Assembly (NCBI GenBank): GCA_016743945.1
Contig: JADGFI010000002.1
Coordinates: 80,923 to 144,922 of the forward strand
Reading direction: 5' to 3'
Length of the DNA: 64,000 nt
DNA from: Desulfobacteraceae bacterium
GTDB taxonomy: Bacteria > Desulfobacterota > Desulfobacteria > Desulfobacterales > Desulfobacteraceae
In this document: one piece after another, positions 8,207 to 16,465 of the stretch
How the letters are laid out: every line of letters starts with the position of its first letter
How positions within the stretch are numbered: the stretch's first letter is position 1
Notes under the pieces: generated by a model
What the model saw: only the letters and a program-made list of their open reading frames with translations
What the model was told of the DNA's origin: nothing
Databases searched by the model: none
Position numbers and translations under genes: made by a program

Positions 8207-9537
8207 TTGGATTATCACCTGAATGGCTCGTTATTCTGATGTTTGGCGGTCTTTTTATCGGTCTTTTCACAGGACACCCCCTGGCTTTTGTTCTTGGCGG
8301 TTTAAGTGTCATTTTCGGATTGATCGGAAGCTGGGGCCCGGACATCTTTGCTTTATTTCCCAATAGAATCTACGGCACAATGAACAATTATGTCCTCCTG
8401 GCCATTCCCCTCTTTATCTTTATGGCGCAGTTTTTGGACCAATCCGGGGTGACAGAGGATCTCTTTGAAGCCCTGCGTTACCTGTTGGGGCCCATCCGGG
8501 GCGGCATCGGGGTCACAGTGATTCTTGTGTGTACAATTTTTGCCGCCTGTACAGGGGTGATTGGTGCCTCTGTCGTTACAATGGGACTTTTGGGCCTTCC
8601 GATGATGCTCAAGTATGGGTATGATAAGCAGATGTCCTGCGGGACGATCTGCTCAGGAGGAACCTTGGGTATCCTGATCCCTCCAAGCATCATGCTCGTG
8701 GTAATGGGGAGCGAGGCATCCGTGTCCGTGGGGCAGTTGTTTGCCGGCGCTGTGATTCCGGGTCTGGTTCTGGCGTCTTTATACACAGCCTATATTGCCA
8801 TTCGGTGCTTTAAAAACCCCGCCATGGGGCTGCCCATCAGCAAGGATGAACTTGCCCTGGTGACGAAAAAACAGATCACCTTAATGGTTTTAAAATCTTT
8901 GGTTCCTCCCGTACTTCTGATCCTGGGGGTCCTAGGAACCTTGTTTGCAGGGATTGCCACCCCCACAGAGGCTTCCGGCGGCGGAGCGTTCATTGCCTTT
9001 CTCATGGTGCTTGCCTATGGAAAATTCTCCTGGCAGACCCTGGTGCAGGCCATCGCTAAAACAGCTAGGACATCGGCCATGGTACTCGTTGTGCTGGTGG
9101 GGGCCACCTGTTTCACAGGTGTATTCCTCGGCAACGGCGGTGGAGAGGTGGTCACAAACTTTGTGCTGGGGCTGGGATTCGGCAAATGGGGCACTTTCTT
9201 TGTCATGCAGATTATCGTTTTCCTGCTGGGGATGTTTATCGACTGGATCGGCATTGTTCTCATCTGCTTTCCTCTGTTTCTGCCCATTGCCGATCAGCTC
9301 GGATTCGACAAAATCTGGTTTATCGTCATCATGGCGGTAAATCTCCAGGCCTCATTCCTGACACCGCCTTTCGGGTATGCACTTTTTTATTTAAGGGGAA
9401 TTGGGATTGAAGGGGTTGAAACCCTGGATATCTATAAGGGAATCGTGCCTTTTGTTCTATTGATGCTATTCGCCCTGACCCTGTTCGTTGTGTTTCCCCA
9501 GACCATCACATGGCTGCCGACCCTGGTAGTCAAATAG
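8203..9537 (+). CDS. dctM: TRAP transporter large permease (DctM family)
   Basis: 444-residue, about 12-TM large permease that carries out substrate translocation. Family marks include the start GLFIGLFTGHPLAFVLGG, AIPLFIFMAQFLDQSG, GGTLGILIPPSIMLVVMG and ATPTEASGGGAFIAF. Full length, and translationally coupled to dctQ by a 4-bp overlap. With DctP and DctQ it makes a complete TRAP system inside a CoA-thioester catabolic operon. Confidence 0.93.
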   Translation: MIGLSPEWLVILMFGGLFIGLFTGHPLAFVLGGLSVIFGLIGSWGPDIFALFPNRIYGTMNNYVLLAIPLFIFMAQFLDQSGVTEDLFEALRYLLGPIRGGIGVTVILVCTIFAACTGVIGASVVTMGLLGLPMMLKYGYDKQMSCGTICSGGTLGILIPPSIMLVVMGSEASVSVGQLFAGAVIPGLVLASLYTAYIAIRCFKNPAMGLPISKDELALVTKKQITLMVLKSLVPPVLLILGVLGTLFAGIATPTEASGGGAFIAFLMVLAYGKFSWQTLVQAIAKTARTSAMVLVVLVGATCFTGVFLGNGGGEVVTNFVLGLGFGKWGTFFVMQIIVFLLGMFIDWIGIVLICFPLFLPIADQLGFDKIWFIVIMAVNLQASFLTPPFGYALFYLRGIGIEGVETLDIYKGIVPFVLLMLFALTLFVVFPQTITWLPTLVVK

Positions 9538-9631
9538 CCAAAGAGGCTGTGAACATGGAAAAGAAAGGCAAGCCCCTGACTTGATATGATCCAGATATGG
9601 GCAAACAATACTAAGGAAAAGGAACATTCCC

Positions 9632-10999
9632 ATGGAAAAAATCCCACAAAAATTAGATAAAAAAAGATCTGAAATATATGCAAATGCCCGGATTTCAAAA
9701 TATGGCCAGAGAAAGCCTGATTTTTCAACCAGCGGAAAAATCATAAAAAATAGAGCTGCGAATAAAGGCATGAAGGAGGTCGTGGTGGTTGAAGCATGCA
9801 GAACGCCATATGGAAAATTCGGCGGTATGCTCAAAAAAATTACAGCACCGGAACTCGGCGCCCTGGCGATCAAGGAAGTGATACAAAGAACAAACGGAAA
9901 GGTCAAACCAGAAGATATCGACTATGTTTTCATGGGCCAGGTTGTTCCGGCAGGATGTGGCCAGGTGCCCAGCCGCCAAGCCACCATCCTTGCAGGGTTG
10001 CCTGAGTCTGTCCCCTCCATTACCATTAACAAGGTTTGCTCCTCCGGCATTAAAACAATTGATCTGGCATTTCAGATGATACAATTGGGACGGGCAAAAA
10101 TCTGTATCGCCGGGGGTCAGGAAAGCATGAGCAATGGTCCCTTTGCCCTCCCAGACATGAGATGGGGCGCTAAAATGGGACTGCCTGAAAAACCCGTCGT
10201 GGACCTGACGGTTAAAGATGGCCTTTGGGATGCTTTTTACAACAGGCATATGGCCATCCATGGAACAGAAGTAGGGGATGAATTCGGATTCAGCCGCAAG
10301 GAACAGGATGAATGGGCATGGCATTCCCAGATGTCTGCCGTCAAGGCCATGAATTCAGGAAAACTCAATGATGAAATTTTTCCCATAGAGATCAAGAACG
10401 GTAAAAAGGTGAGTGTCATGGACAAGGATGAAAGTCCCCGGCCGGGAACGACAATGGAGGGCCTGTCAAAACTATTGCCTGTTTTTAACCATAAGAGCCC
10501 TGTTACGGGTAAACCTGGAAGCGTTACAGCAGGGAATGCCCCCGGGATCAATGACGGAGGCGATGTCTGCCTTATGATGAGCCGGGATATGGCAGACCAC
10601 CTTAAAATCAAACCGCTCTTTACAATTCTGGACTATGCGGAAGTCTCCCAGCCGACAAAAGACATTGCCACGGTTCCAGGGCTTTCTATTAAAAAAGTGC
10701 TGGAGCAAAATGATATGACCGTTGATCAAATGGATTTAATTGAAATCAACGAGGCTTTTGCCGCCGTGGTCCTGGTAAGCGCCAGCTCCATCCTGGGAAT
10801 GAGCAAAAAAGAGATGTTTAAAAAGGTGAATGTGAACGGAAGCGCCATTGCTTACGGCCATCCCATAGGAGCTACGGGGGCAAGGATTGTCATGACACTG
10901 GCCTATGAGCTGAGACGCCGGGGCGGGGGAATAGGCGTTTGCGGTATCTGTTCAGGCCATGCCCAGGGTGATGCCATGCTGATCAAGGTAGGCCCATAA
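9632..10999 (+). CDS. Thiolase (acetyl-CoA C-acyltransferase) with N-terminal extension
   Basis: Thiolase that cleaves a 3-ketoacyl-CoA with CoA; last gene of the operon. Active-site Cys in NKVCSSG, catalytic His in GHPIGATGA, and the C-terminal cysteine segment CGICSGHAQG, which is divergent from the common CIGGGQG. The thiolase fold begins at MKEVVVVEACRTP (codon at 9770). The frame has a better ribosome-binding site (AAGGAAAAGGAAC) before the ATG at 9632, giving 455 residues and a 46-residue basic extension. The 9770 start would give the usual ~410 residues but has only AAAGG two bases away. I keep 9632 with reservation. Confidence 0.86.
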   Translation: MEKIPQKLDKKRSEIYANARISKYGQRKPDFSTSGKIIKNRAANKGMKEVVVVEACRTPYGKFGGMLKKITAPELGALAIKEVIQRTNGKVKPEDIDYVFMGQVVPAGCGQVPSRQATILAGLPESVPSITINKVCSSGIKTIDLAFQMIQLGRAKICIAGGQESMSNGPFALPDMRWGAKMGLPEKPVVDLTVKDGLWDAFYNRHMAIHGTEVGDEFGFSRKEQDEWAWHSQMSAVKAMNSGKLNDEIFPIEIKNGKKVSVMDKDESPRPGTTMEGLSKLLPVFNHKSPVTGKPGSVTAGNAPGINDGGDVCLMMSRDMADHLKIKPLFTILDYAEVSQPTKDIATVPGLSIKKVLEQNDMTVDQMDLIEINEAFAAVVLVSASSILGMSKKEMFKKVNVNGSAIAYGHPIGATGARIVMTLAYELRRRGGGIGVCGICSGHAQGDAMLIKVGP

Positions 11000-11169
11000 A
11001 AAATATTCCTGAGTCTTTTGCTTTAATAGTATCGATATTCCGGAACGATAGTGAAAACAGACCGTGAAGGGCGATCTTAAAGTCAGAATTAACTCCTGAT
11101 CAGTATAGAGAAAAAGACGCTTTTTGTTAATAGAAGTATGAAATAGATTTCAAAAGCTGAAATCAGTCC

Positions 11170-11213
11170 CCAATCGAGATCGAGCACAACATGTTGTGTT
11201 TGATCCCGATTGG
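11170..11213. terminator. Large imperfect inverted repeat after the thiolase operon
   Basis: 44-bp inverted repeat, 22-bp arms matching at 19 positions, centred on the perfect core CACAACATGTTGTG. Two of the three mismatches are G-U pairs in plus-strand RNA. Lying 170 bp after the last gene of the operon it may end or protect the transcript, although no T-run follows directly. The wider gene-free stretch 11000-11547 holds this, a second hairpin and repeat copy 2, and no supportable gene. Confidence 0.5.
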
Positions 11214-11322
11214 ATCAGAATATTCTTGAAATAAAATATTGGTATTAAAGTGACGTGATGGAAACCGCCGGTCAAACTATTTTCACACCCATGTCCACCT
11301 GATTCCCAAAAAGAAAAATGAT

Positions 11323-11354
11323 ACCCCCCATCCCCTGGGCGGGGTAAGGGGGGT
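11323..11354. terminator. GC-rich hairpin in the gene-free stretch
   Basis: ACCCCCC pairs with GGGGGGT and CCCC with GGGG around a TGGGC loop, with a small internal bulge. There is no T-run on either side. It may separate the convergent thiolase and mla operons. Confidence 0.4.
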
Positions 11355-11484
11355 GATCCCGAACAAGATGAACTATTTAGTTAGGGAGTGTCGTCAAAAA
11401 CACCGATAAAGGAATTCTCCAACGGTAGATCTTTCTTTTCTGGGTACCAGTTGCTTTCTCATTTTCTTTAAGGGCTCAGGGTGC

Positions 11485-11546
11485 TGCCCCATTGTTGTTG
11501 GGAATAGATCTGTGAGGAACGCTGGGGGCAGGTAGAGACCGGCTGT
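11485..11546. repeat. Dispersed 62-bp repeat, copy 2
   Basis: Second copy of the block at 2187-2248, same orientation, two differences. It ends 1 bp before the stop codon of mlaC, so it forms the 3' untranslated region of the mla transcript. CTGCCCC/GGGGCAG within it can pair in mRNA from the minus strand. Confidence 0.85.
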
Positions 11547-11547
11547 T

Positions 11548-12138
11548 TTATTTTTTTTTCAATTTATCCATCAGATCTTCAAAGGAACCTTTTTCCAGCA
11601 TTTGACCAAACTGGGAGCGGTAATTGCCGATGAGGCTGACCCCTTCGATAACCATATCATACACCATCCACTGGTCATTTTTCCGTGTAAACATTCGATA
11701 GTTGATGGGTATTTCAATGGTTTGGGTAATGATTTTTGTGTCTATTTGGGCCTTTTTTTTTCGGATCCGTTCCCTTAAAAAGACAACCTTTTCATCGGTA
11801 TACCCTTCCATTTTGCTGATATAGGTATCTTTGAGCAATTGACCGAACAAGGCCGCAAACTCGGACTTCTCAGAGGCGGTTCTTTCTTTCCAGTGTCTGG
11901 CAAGGCTTAGTTGTGACATTTTTTCAAAATCAAACCGGTCTTCCACTATTTTTTCCAAGGTATCCCGGCGTTTTTCCTTCTGGGATATTGCCTTTAATTC
12001 CGGATTTCTCAAGACCGTGAGGATGGCGTCAATGGCCTGTTTTAGCTGGTCCTGGGCAGGGGAAGCCGCCGCAACACCACCAGCGCTAAAAATAATAATC
12101 GCCATGAGGATCACCACTATTTTTTCAATATATCTCAT
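11548..12138 (-). CDS. mlaC: Phospholipid transport periplasmic protein MlaC
   Basis: 196-residue periplasmic lipid carrier of the Mla pathway (MlaC/Ttg2D family), moving phospholipids between the outer membrane and the MlaFEDB complex. Signal peptide at residues 1-25 (VVILMAIIIFSAGGVAAA). Family signatures are visible in RFDFEKMSQLSLARHWK and VYDMVIEGVSLIGNYRSQF. Length is normal. The ATG follows AGGAAGG. Last gene of the mla operon; its stop abuts repeat copy 2. Confidence 0.92.
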   Translation of the reverse strand: MRYIEKIVVILMAIIIFSAGGVAAASPAQDQLKQAIDAILTVLRNPELKAISQKEKRRDTLEKIVEDRFDFEKMSQLSLARHWKERTASEKSEFAALFGQLLKDTYISKMEGYTDEKVVFLRERIRKKKAQIDTKIITQTIEIPINYRMFTRKNDQWMVYDMVIEGVSLIGNYRSQFGQMLEKGSFEDLMDKLKKK

Positions 12139-12152
12139 ATCAGAAAACCTTC

Positions 12153-12200
12153 CTATAAATTACCCGATCTATAAATTATCGGACCTATAAATTATCGAAT
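12153..12200. repeat. Three 16-bp tandem repeats between mlaB and mlaC
   Basis: The core CTATAAATTA starts at 12153, 12169 and 12185, a 16-bp period repeated three times with small differences in the last bases. It fills the gap between the mlaB stop and the mlaC ribosome-binding site. Confidence 0.85.
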
Positions 12201-12203
12201 TTG

Positions 12204-12557
12204 TTAAACAGGATGCTCGGAAATCCAGTCAAGGGCCTCCTGGATATTTTTCTTAATGGTAAACACATTGTCCAGTTTGGTCAGGGACAATGCATTAAAG
12301 ACGGTCTTGCCAAGGCCACTCAATACAAATGCGCGTTTTTCCTTTTTACTCCATTGCAGTCCTTCCACCAGAGTAGCAATACCGGAACTGTCCATAAAGG
12401 ATACCAGGGAAAGATCCACCACAATCCCTTCTGTCTTTTTTTTGAAAAAAGGCAAAAGAGTATCCCGCAAATTGGGAGAGGTAAACATGTCGATTTCGCC
12501 TTCAACATTGACCAGGGCAATCCCATCTTTTTCGCTGCTGCTTATTGTAAATCCCAT
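12204..12557 (-). CDS. mlaB: STAS-domain protein MlaB
   Basis: 117-residue cytoplasmic STAS protein expected to bind MlaF and stabilise the transporter. The fold is shown by GEIDMFTSPNLRDTLL and VVDLSLVSFMDSSGIATLVEG. The DSSG motif matches the phosphorylated serine site of SpoIIAA-type anti-sigma factor antagonists, so it may be phosphorylatable. In E. coli the order is FEDCB; here mlaB precedes mlaC. An RsbW-like ATPase gene lies divergent from mlaF and could be a partner kinase (inference). It starts 8 bp after the mlaD stop. Confidence 0.85.
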   Translation of the reverse strand: MGFTISSSEKDGIALVNVEGEIDMFTSPNLRDTLLPFFKKKTEGIVVDLSLVSFMDSSGIATLVEGLQWSKKEKRAFVLSGLGKTVFNALSLTKLDNVFTIKKNIQEALDWISEHPV

Positions 12558-12565
12558 GTGCTTCT

Positions 12566-13003
12566 TTATTTCTCAAAAATATATTTACTGATTAACTCTT
12601 CCAGGCTGATGGCAGATTCTGTATCCATCAAGGAATCTGAGTCTTCCAACAAGTCTTCTGATCCCCCTGGTGACAACTTGACAAATTTATCTCCGATCAT
12701 ACCCTTGGTACGAATGGAGGCAATGGTATCATCGGAAATCTTTGTTCCTTTTTTAATTTCCATTTTCACCAGGGCCTTGTTTTCTTCCAGGGTAATCTGT
12801 TTGACCTTGCCCACTGGGACCCCGGCAATTTCGACATTGGCCCCAGGTTCCAGCCCTTCAATGGATCCAAAGACGGCATCAATGGTGTAGGCATTTGATC
12901 CGAACAACTCAACTGAGCCCAGATTGACGGACAAATAGACCAGACACACCATGCCCAAAATCATAAAAACACCCACTGAAATTTCTGTTTTTTTCCCATA
13001 CAT
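12566..13003 (-). CDS. mlaD: MCE-domain lipid-binding protein MlaD
   Basis: 145-residue inner-membrane-anchored MCE protein that forms the periplasmic lipid-binding ring on MlaFE. One N-terminal transmembrane segment (about residues 8-28), then a single MCE domain with FGSIEGLEPGANVEIAGVPV and IRTKGMIGDKFVKLSPGG. It is short; the C-terminal helix beyond the MCE domain is small. The ribosome-binding site is weak (AGGA far from the ATG), which suggests coupling to mlaE upstream. Confidence 0.92.
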   Translation of the reverse strand: MYGKKTEISVGVFMILGMVCLVYLSVNLGSVELFGSNAYTIDAVFGSIEGLEPGANVEIAGVPVGKVKQITLEENKALVKMEIKKGTKISDDTIASIRTKGMIGDKFVKLSPGGSEDLLEDSDSLMDTESAISLEELISKYIFEK

Positions 13004-13020
13004 GATGATTAATTTAAATC

Positions 13021-13794
13021 CTATAGTAATAAAGATGTCAAGATATAATCCACAATAAGTATTGAAAGGGATGTCAGTACCACTGCGTTGGTCGTAGCAG
13101 TGCTCACCCCTTCGGTTGTAGGATCCGCCATAAACCCCATGAAAGAGGATATCCAGGCAATCAAAAGCCCGAAACTCAAAGATTTCAAAACACCACCGTA
13201 GATATCGGTAAAGGTAACCGCCGCAACCATTTTGCCAAAATACGCCCCTTCATTGACCCCAAGAAGCTTGACACCGACTAGATAGCCCCCCATGATCCCC
13301 ACCACATCAAAAACAGCGGTCAAAAGGGGCAAAGAGATAATGCCCGCAAGAATTTTGGGGCTGATCACATATTTTACAGGATCTATGGCCATCATTTCAA
13401 GAGCAGGAAACTGGTCGGTTATTTTCATGATGCCGATCTGGGCTGTAATGGCAGAACCAGCCCTTCCTGTCACCATGAGAGCGCAGAGAACCGGACCCAG
13501 TTCCCGGATGATGGAAAGGGCCACAGCAGAGCCCAATAGCGCCTCTGCCCCGAACTGGGTAAGGGTGTGATAGCCCTGGAGACCCAGCACCATCCCCGTA
13601 AAAAGGCCTGTAACCGATACAATTAAAAAGGATTTTGATCCGATAAACTCAATTTCCTTGATCAGCCGGGTAATCCTGAAGGGCGAAAGAAACGCCTGGT
13701 AAACAGCAACACACAAAAAGACACCGCTTCGCCCCAGCGCCTGGATCCGATTCAGTGTAGAGCGCCCGATGATGGCCGGCATATCAAAATTCAC
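13021..13794 (-). CDS. mlaE: Phospholipid transport permease MlaE
   Basis: 257-residue integral membrane permease of the MlaFEDB complex, with five to six transmembrane segments. MlaE family marks: TGLFTGMVLGLQGY, RELGPVLCALMVTGRAGSAI and EISAMK-equivalent ALEMMAIDPVKYVISPKI. The start is GTG at 13794 with AGGA seven bases upstream; an ATG four codons further in is possible. Nine bp separate it from mlaF. Confidence 0.93.
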   Translation of the reverse strand: MNFDMPAIIGRSTLNRIQALGRSGVFLCVAVYQAFLSPFRITRLIKEIEFIGSKSFLIVSVTGLFTGMVLGLQGYHTLTQFGAEALLGSAVALSIIRELGPVLCALMVTGRAGSAITAQIGIMKITDQFPALEMMAIDPVKYVISPKILAGIISLPLLTAVFDVVGIMGGYLVGVKLLGVNEGAYFGKMVAAVTFTDIYGGVLKSLSFGLLIAWISSFMGFMADPTTEGVSTATTNAVVLTSLSILIVDYILTSLLL

Positions 13795-13803
13795 GGTTCA
13801 TTC

Positions 13804-14589
13804 CTAATCCATTAAAAGTTCGTCCACATAATTTTTATCGGTCCGGGTAAAAGGGATGGGTCCTTCCGGCTCTCCATTGATAAATTGTTTTACCCGTAAA
13901 TCTTGAGAATTTCTTATTTCGTCAACGGTTCCTTCGGCAATGATATCCCCGTAAAAAAGGATAATAATCTTGTCGGCAATCCTGAAGCAGGACTCTATGT
14001 CATGGGAAACCACCACAGAGGTGATCTTTAGTTTTGTGTTCAGATCCTTGATAAGTTTATCAATCACCCCGGTTGAAATAGGGTCAAGGCCCGAAGTGGG
14101 TTCATCATAAAAGATAATTTTGGGATCCATGACAATGGCCCTGGCAAGCCCTACCCGCTTCATCATCCCGCCGGAAAGCTGGGAGGGCATCAAAGATTCT
14201 GTCCCCCTCAATCCCACCATTTCAAGCTTCATGGTAACAATGGTCTTGATTACATTTTCTGCAATCTTTGTATGCTCCCGCAAAGGAAACGCAATGTTTT
14301 CAAAAATATTCAGATAGTTAAACAGGGCCGCCCCCTGGAACAGCATCCCCATTTTTCTTCTTTTTTCATAGAGCCTCTTTTTATTGGCAGCGGTCAGGTC
14401 CATGCCGTCAAAATAGACGGAACCGCTGTCAGGGCGTTCAAGTCCTGTAATCTGGCGTAAAAGTGTACTTTTACCAGATCCGCTCCCCCCCAGAATGACC
14501 GTAATTTTTTCTTCTTCAAACCGGCAGTTCAGGCTGTTTGATGCCACGATATTACCATATTTTTTAACGAGATTTTCAACTCGGATCAT
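13804..14589 (-). CDS. mlaF: Phospholipid transport ATP-binding protein MlaF
   Basis: 261-residue ABC ATPase that powers phospholipid transport with MlaE. Walker A GGSGSGKST, Q-loop FQGAALF, signature LSGGMMKRVGLARAI, Walker B IIFYDEPTSGLD, then the H-loop VSHD. First gene of the mlaFEDBC operon; 168 bp separate it from a divergent ATPase gene, a space that should hold both promoters though no clear -35/-10 pair stands out. Confidence 0.94.
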   Translation of the reverse strand: MIRVENLVKKYGNIVASNSLNCRFEEEKITVILGGSGSGKSTLLRQITGLERPDSGSVYFDGMDLTAANKKRLYEKRRKMGMLFQGAALFNYLNIFENIAFPLREHTKIAENVIKTIVTMKLEMVGLRGTESLMPSQLSGGMMKRVGLARAIVMDPKIIFYDEPTSGLDPISTGVIDKLIKDLNTKLKITSVVVSHDIESCFRIADKIIILFYGDIIAEGTVDEIRNSQDLRVKQFINGEPEGPIPFTRTDKNYVDELLMD

Positions 14590-14757
14590 ATGGACTCACA
14601 CAAATCACCTTAAAATTTTTAATTGACTTCCATAGATAACCTAAGGGGGTCTGGCCTGTCAACGATAATAACCCTTGAGAAAGCGTGCGTTTCCCATGGC
14701 AATGATTGACAAACCAGGTAAGGCTTTATATAAATTTTATTACAAGGGAAAAATTAT

Positions 14758-15177
14758 ATGGTCTCGGAAAATATACAATTAAGCGTTCTCTCCCATCCCA
14801 AATATCTGCAATTGGTGAGGGGGGTAATAAAAAAAATCACTGATATCATTGGTTTTTCAGAAAATGATTCAGACCATATCACCCTGGCGGTTGACGAAGC
14901 CTGTTCCAATATCATCAAGTACAGCTATATGAATGATCCCGGAAAGAGAATTGATATTTCCATTAAAATCCATGAAAAAAAACTCGAAATTCATATCACA
15001 GACTATGGAAAACAAGGGGATATCAAGCAGATGAAATCAAGGGATATCAATGACATCAGACCCGGAGGCCTTGGTATTTATATCATGAACAAAATTATGG
15101 ATTCTGTGGAATATGATTCCAGTTCACCTATAAAAAATCAAATCCGGTTGGTTATACGCAGGGAAAAATCAGAATAA
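14758..15177 (+). CDS. RsbW/SpoIIAB-like serine kinase or anti-sigma factor (HATPase_c)
   Basis: 139-residue stand-alone GHKL ATPase. N-box DEACSNIIKYSY (about residues 43-54), G1-like DYGKQGD and G2-like PGGLGIYIM are all present, as in anti-sigma regulatory kinases that phosphorylate STAS-domain antagonists. No dimerisation or sensor domain is attached. It is divergent from the mla operon, whose MlaB has a STAS serine motif, so a partner-switch pair is possible. It could equally act on a STAS protein elsewhere. A rho-independent terminator follows. Confidence 0.85.
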   Translation: MVSENIQLSVLSHPKYLQLVRGVIKKITDIIGFSENDSDHITLAVDEACSNIIKYSYMNDPGKRIDISIKIHEKKLEIHITDYGKQGDIKQMKSRDINDIRPGGLGIYIMNKIMDSVEYDSSSPIKNQIRLVIRREKSE

Positions 15178-15230
15178 AAGACCATTATCCTCTATTTTGG
15201 GAAGCACCCACTTTTGTTCCAGGCAACCCT

Positions 15231-15260
15231 AACAGCCGAAGGCGGCTGTTATTTTCTTTT
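15231..15260 (+). terminator. Rho-independent terminator
   Basis: Perfect 8-bp stem AACAGCCG/CGGCTGTT with AAGG loop followed by ATTTTCTTTT, 54 bp after the ATPase stop. Confidence 0.85.
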
Positions 15261-15384
15261 AAAATTTCAGAATCTTAATTTTTCCCAGCACATCTGCACC
15301 CAAGACCCGTCTCCCTCGATTAATCGTGGGAGACTGCCTAGGAACCGTCTCAACTCTCTATCAATTTTACCGGTCACAAGAATA

Positions 15385-15939
15385 TTATTTCATGCCCAGG
15401 GCTGAACCAACCACTTCATAGGAAAAAGGCTGGGATATCTTTTTTGAACCGGCTGAAAGTGGTTTATCCAAAGGTTTATGACCGGATCCGGTAAAAACGA
15501 TAATCGCTTCAGAGGAAAATTGAATCTGATAGTTCGGCCTGATTCCTTTTCCAGTGGTCCCAAAACAGACGGTTGCACCGGAATCTTTGGCCATATTTGC
15601 AAAAAGTTTTTTTAGAAATGCAGGAGCCAGTTGCCCCACCCGTTCTTCATCCCAGACAATCCCGGTGGGTTCTTTTTTTGCGCCTCTGACGGATGGCTTT
15701 TTAGCAGGTTTCAGCTTGGCGATCCGCATTGACAATCCATTAATTTTCACACTCAGATTTTTCACAGACCGTTCCTGGATTTCACCTTCCGCCAATGGGT
15801 TTAGCGTTTCCCACTTGGCATATGCCTCTTCGTATATCTCGGTTGAGGCTTCCATGGATTTTTCTTCGATTAAATTATCAACACTTTTGCACAGCCGGTT
15901 TATTGCCTGTCTGGATTCTCTAAATTTGTTGGGGTCCAT
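15385..15939 (-). CDS. Hypothetical protein, 184 residues
   Basis: I do not recognise this protein. The N-terminal half is charged and probably helical (ESRQAINRLCKSVDNLIEE, a basic KLKPAKKPSVRGAKKEP linker at about 76-92). The C-terminal half looks like a small mixed domain (QIQFSSEAIIVFTGSG). No signal peptide or membrane segment. A strong AGGAGAAAGG sits directly before the ATG, and the gene stands alone, so it is probably real and monocistronic. Confidence 0.6.
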   Translation of the reverse strand: MDPNKFRESRQAINRLCKSVDNLIEEKSMEASTEIYEEAYAKWETLNPLAEGEIQERSVKNLSVKINGLSMRIAKLKPAKKPSVRGAKKEPTGIVWDEERVGQLAPAFLKKLFANMAKDSGATVCFGTTGKGIRPNYQIQFSSEAIIVFTGSGHKPLDKPLSAGSKKISQPFSYEVVGSALGMK

Positions 15940-16465
15940 CCTTTCTCCTTCTCATAAAAAATTATTCGCACTTAAACCACTTAGCAGGTAAGATGTTTAT
16001 CCAATCCCAGACAAACCACAAACAAAGCTGACATACACCCGTCAACGGCTAACTATATGATCAAAGATACTTATATATAAACAAGCCCGGCATGTCCCAT
16101 TTGGGTAAATACCCCATTTTAAAACATATACCCTCCAGACCTGATCCTAAAGAATACACTGCCTGGATTAAGAATTCAAGGATTTGTCAAAATGAAACCC
16201 AAGGTTCTTTTAAAAAAGGGAATGACTGCCTGGACTGGAAGAGATTAAAAACAGATCCATATTTTTTCGAACTCATTGACTTGGCAAAAAAAACCTATCC
16301 CCATGGCCCCCTCTTCCCATTCAGCAACCGAAGAATCAGCGCCCGGAAAGTCGGCCCCAAAAGAAAAAACCAAAACAACCCAGCACGGTTAATCCCTTAT
16401 ATTACGAGTTCAAAAGAAACGCTCGGGTATGATTCCATGGGCGCTCTTTTCCAAAAAACATTCAT
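15940..16465. other. Gene-free stretch, nothing recognised
   Basis: About 525 bp between two minus-strand genes. A plus-strand frame from 16092 is open but has no ribosome-binding site, resembles no family I know and runs on antisense through ybaK, so I do not call it. No convincing promoter, repeat or RNA was found. Confidence 0.5.

Noticed and set aside
11323-11354. CRISPR-like or mobile-element end
   Set aside because: A single hairpin without repeats, spacers, target duplications or transposase; kept only as a hairpin.
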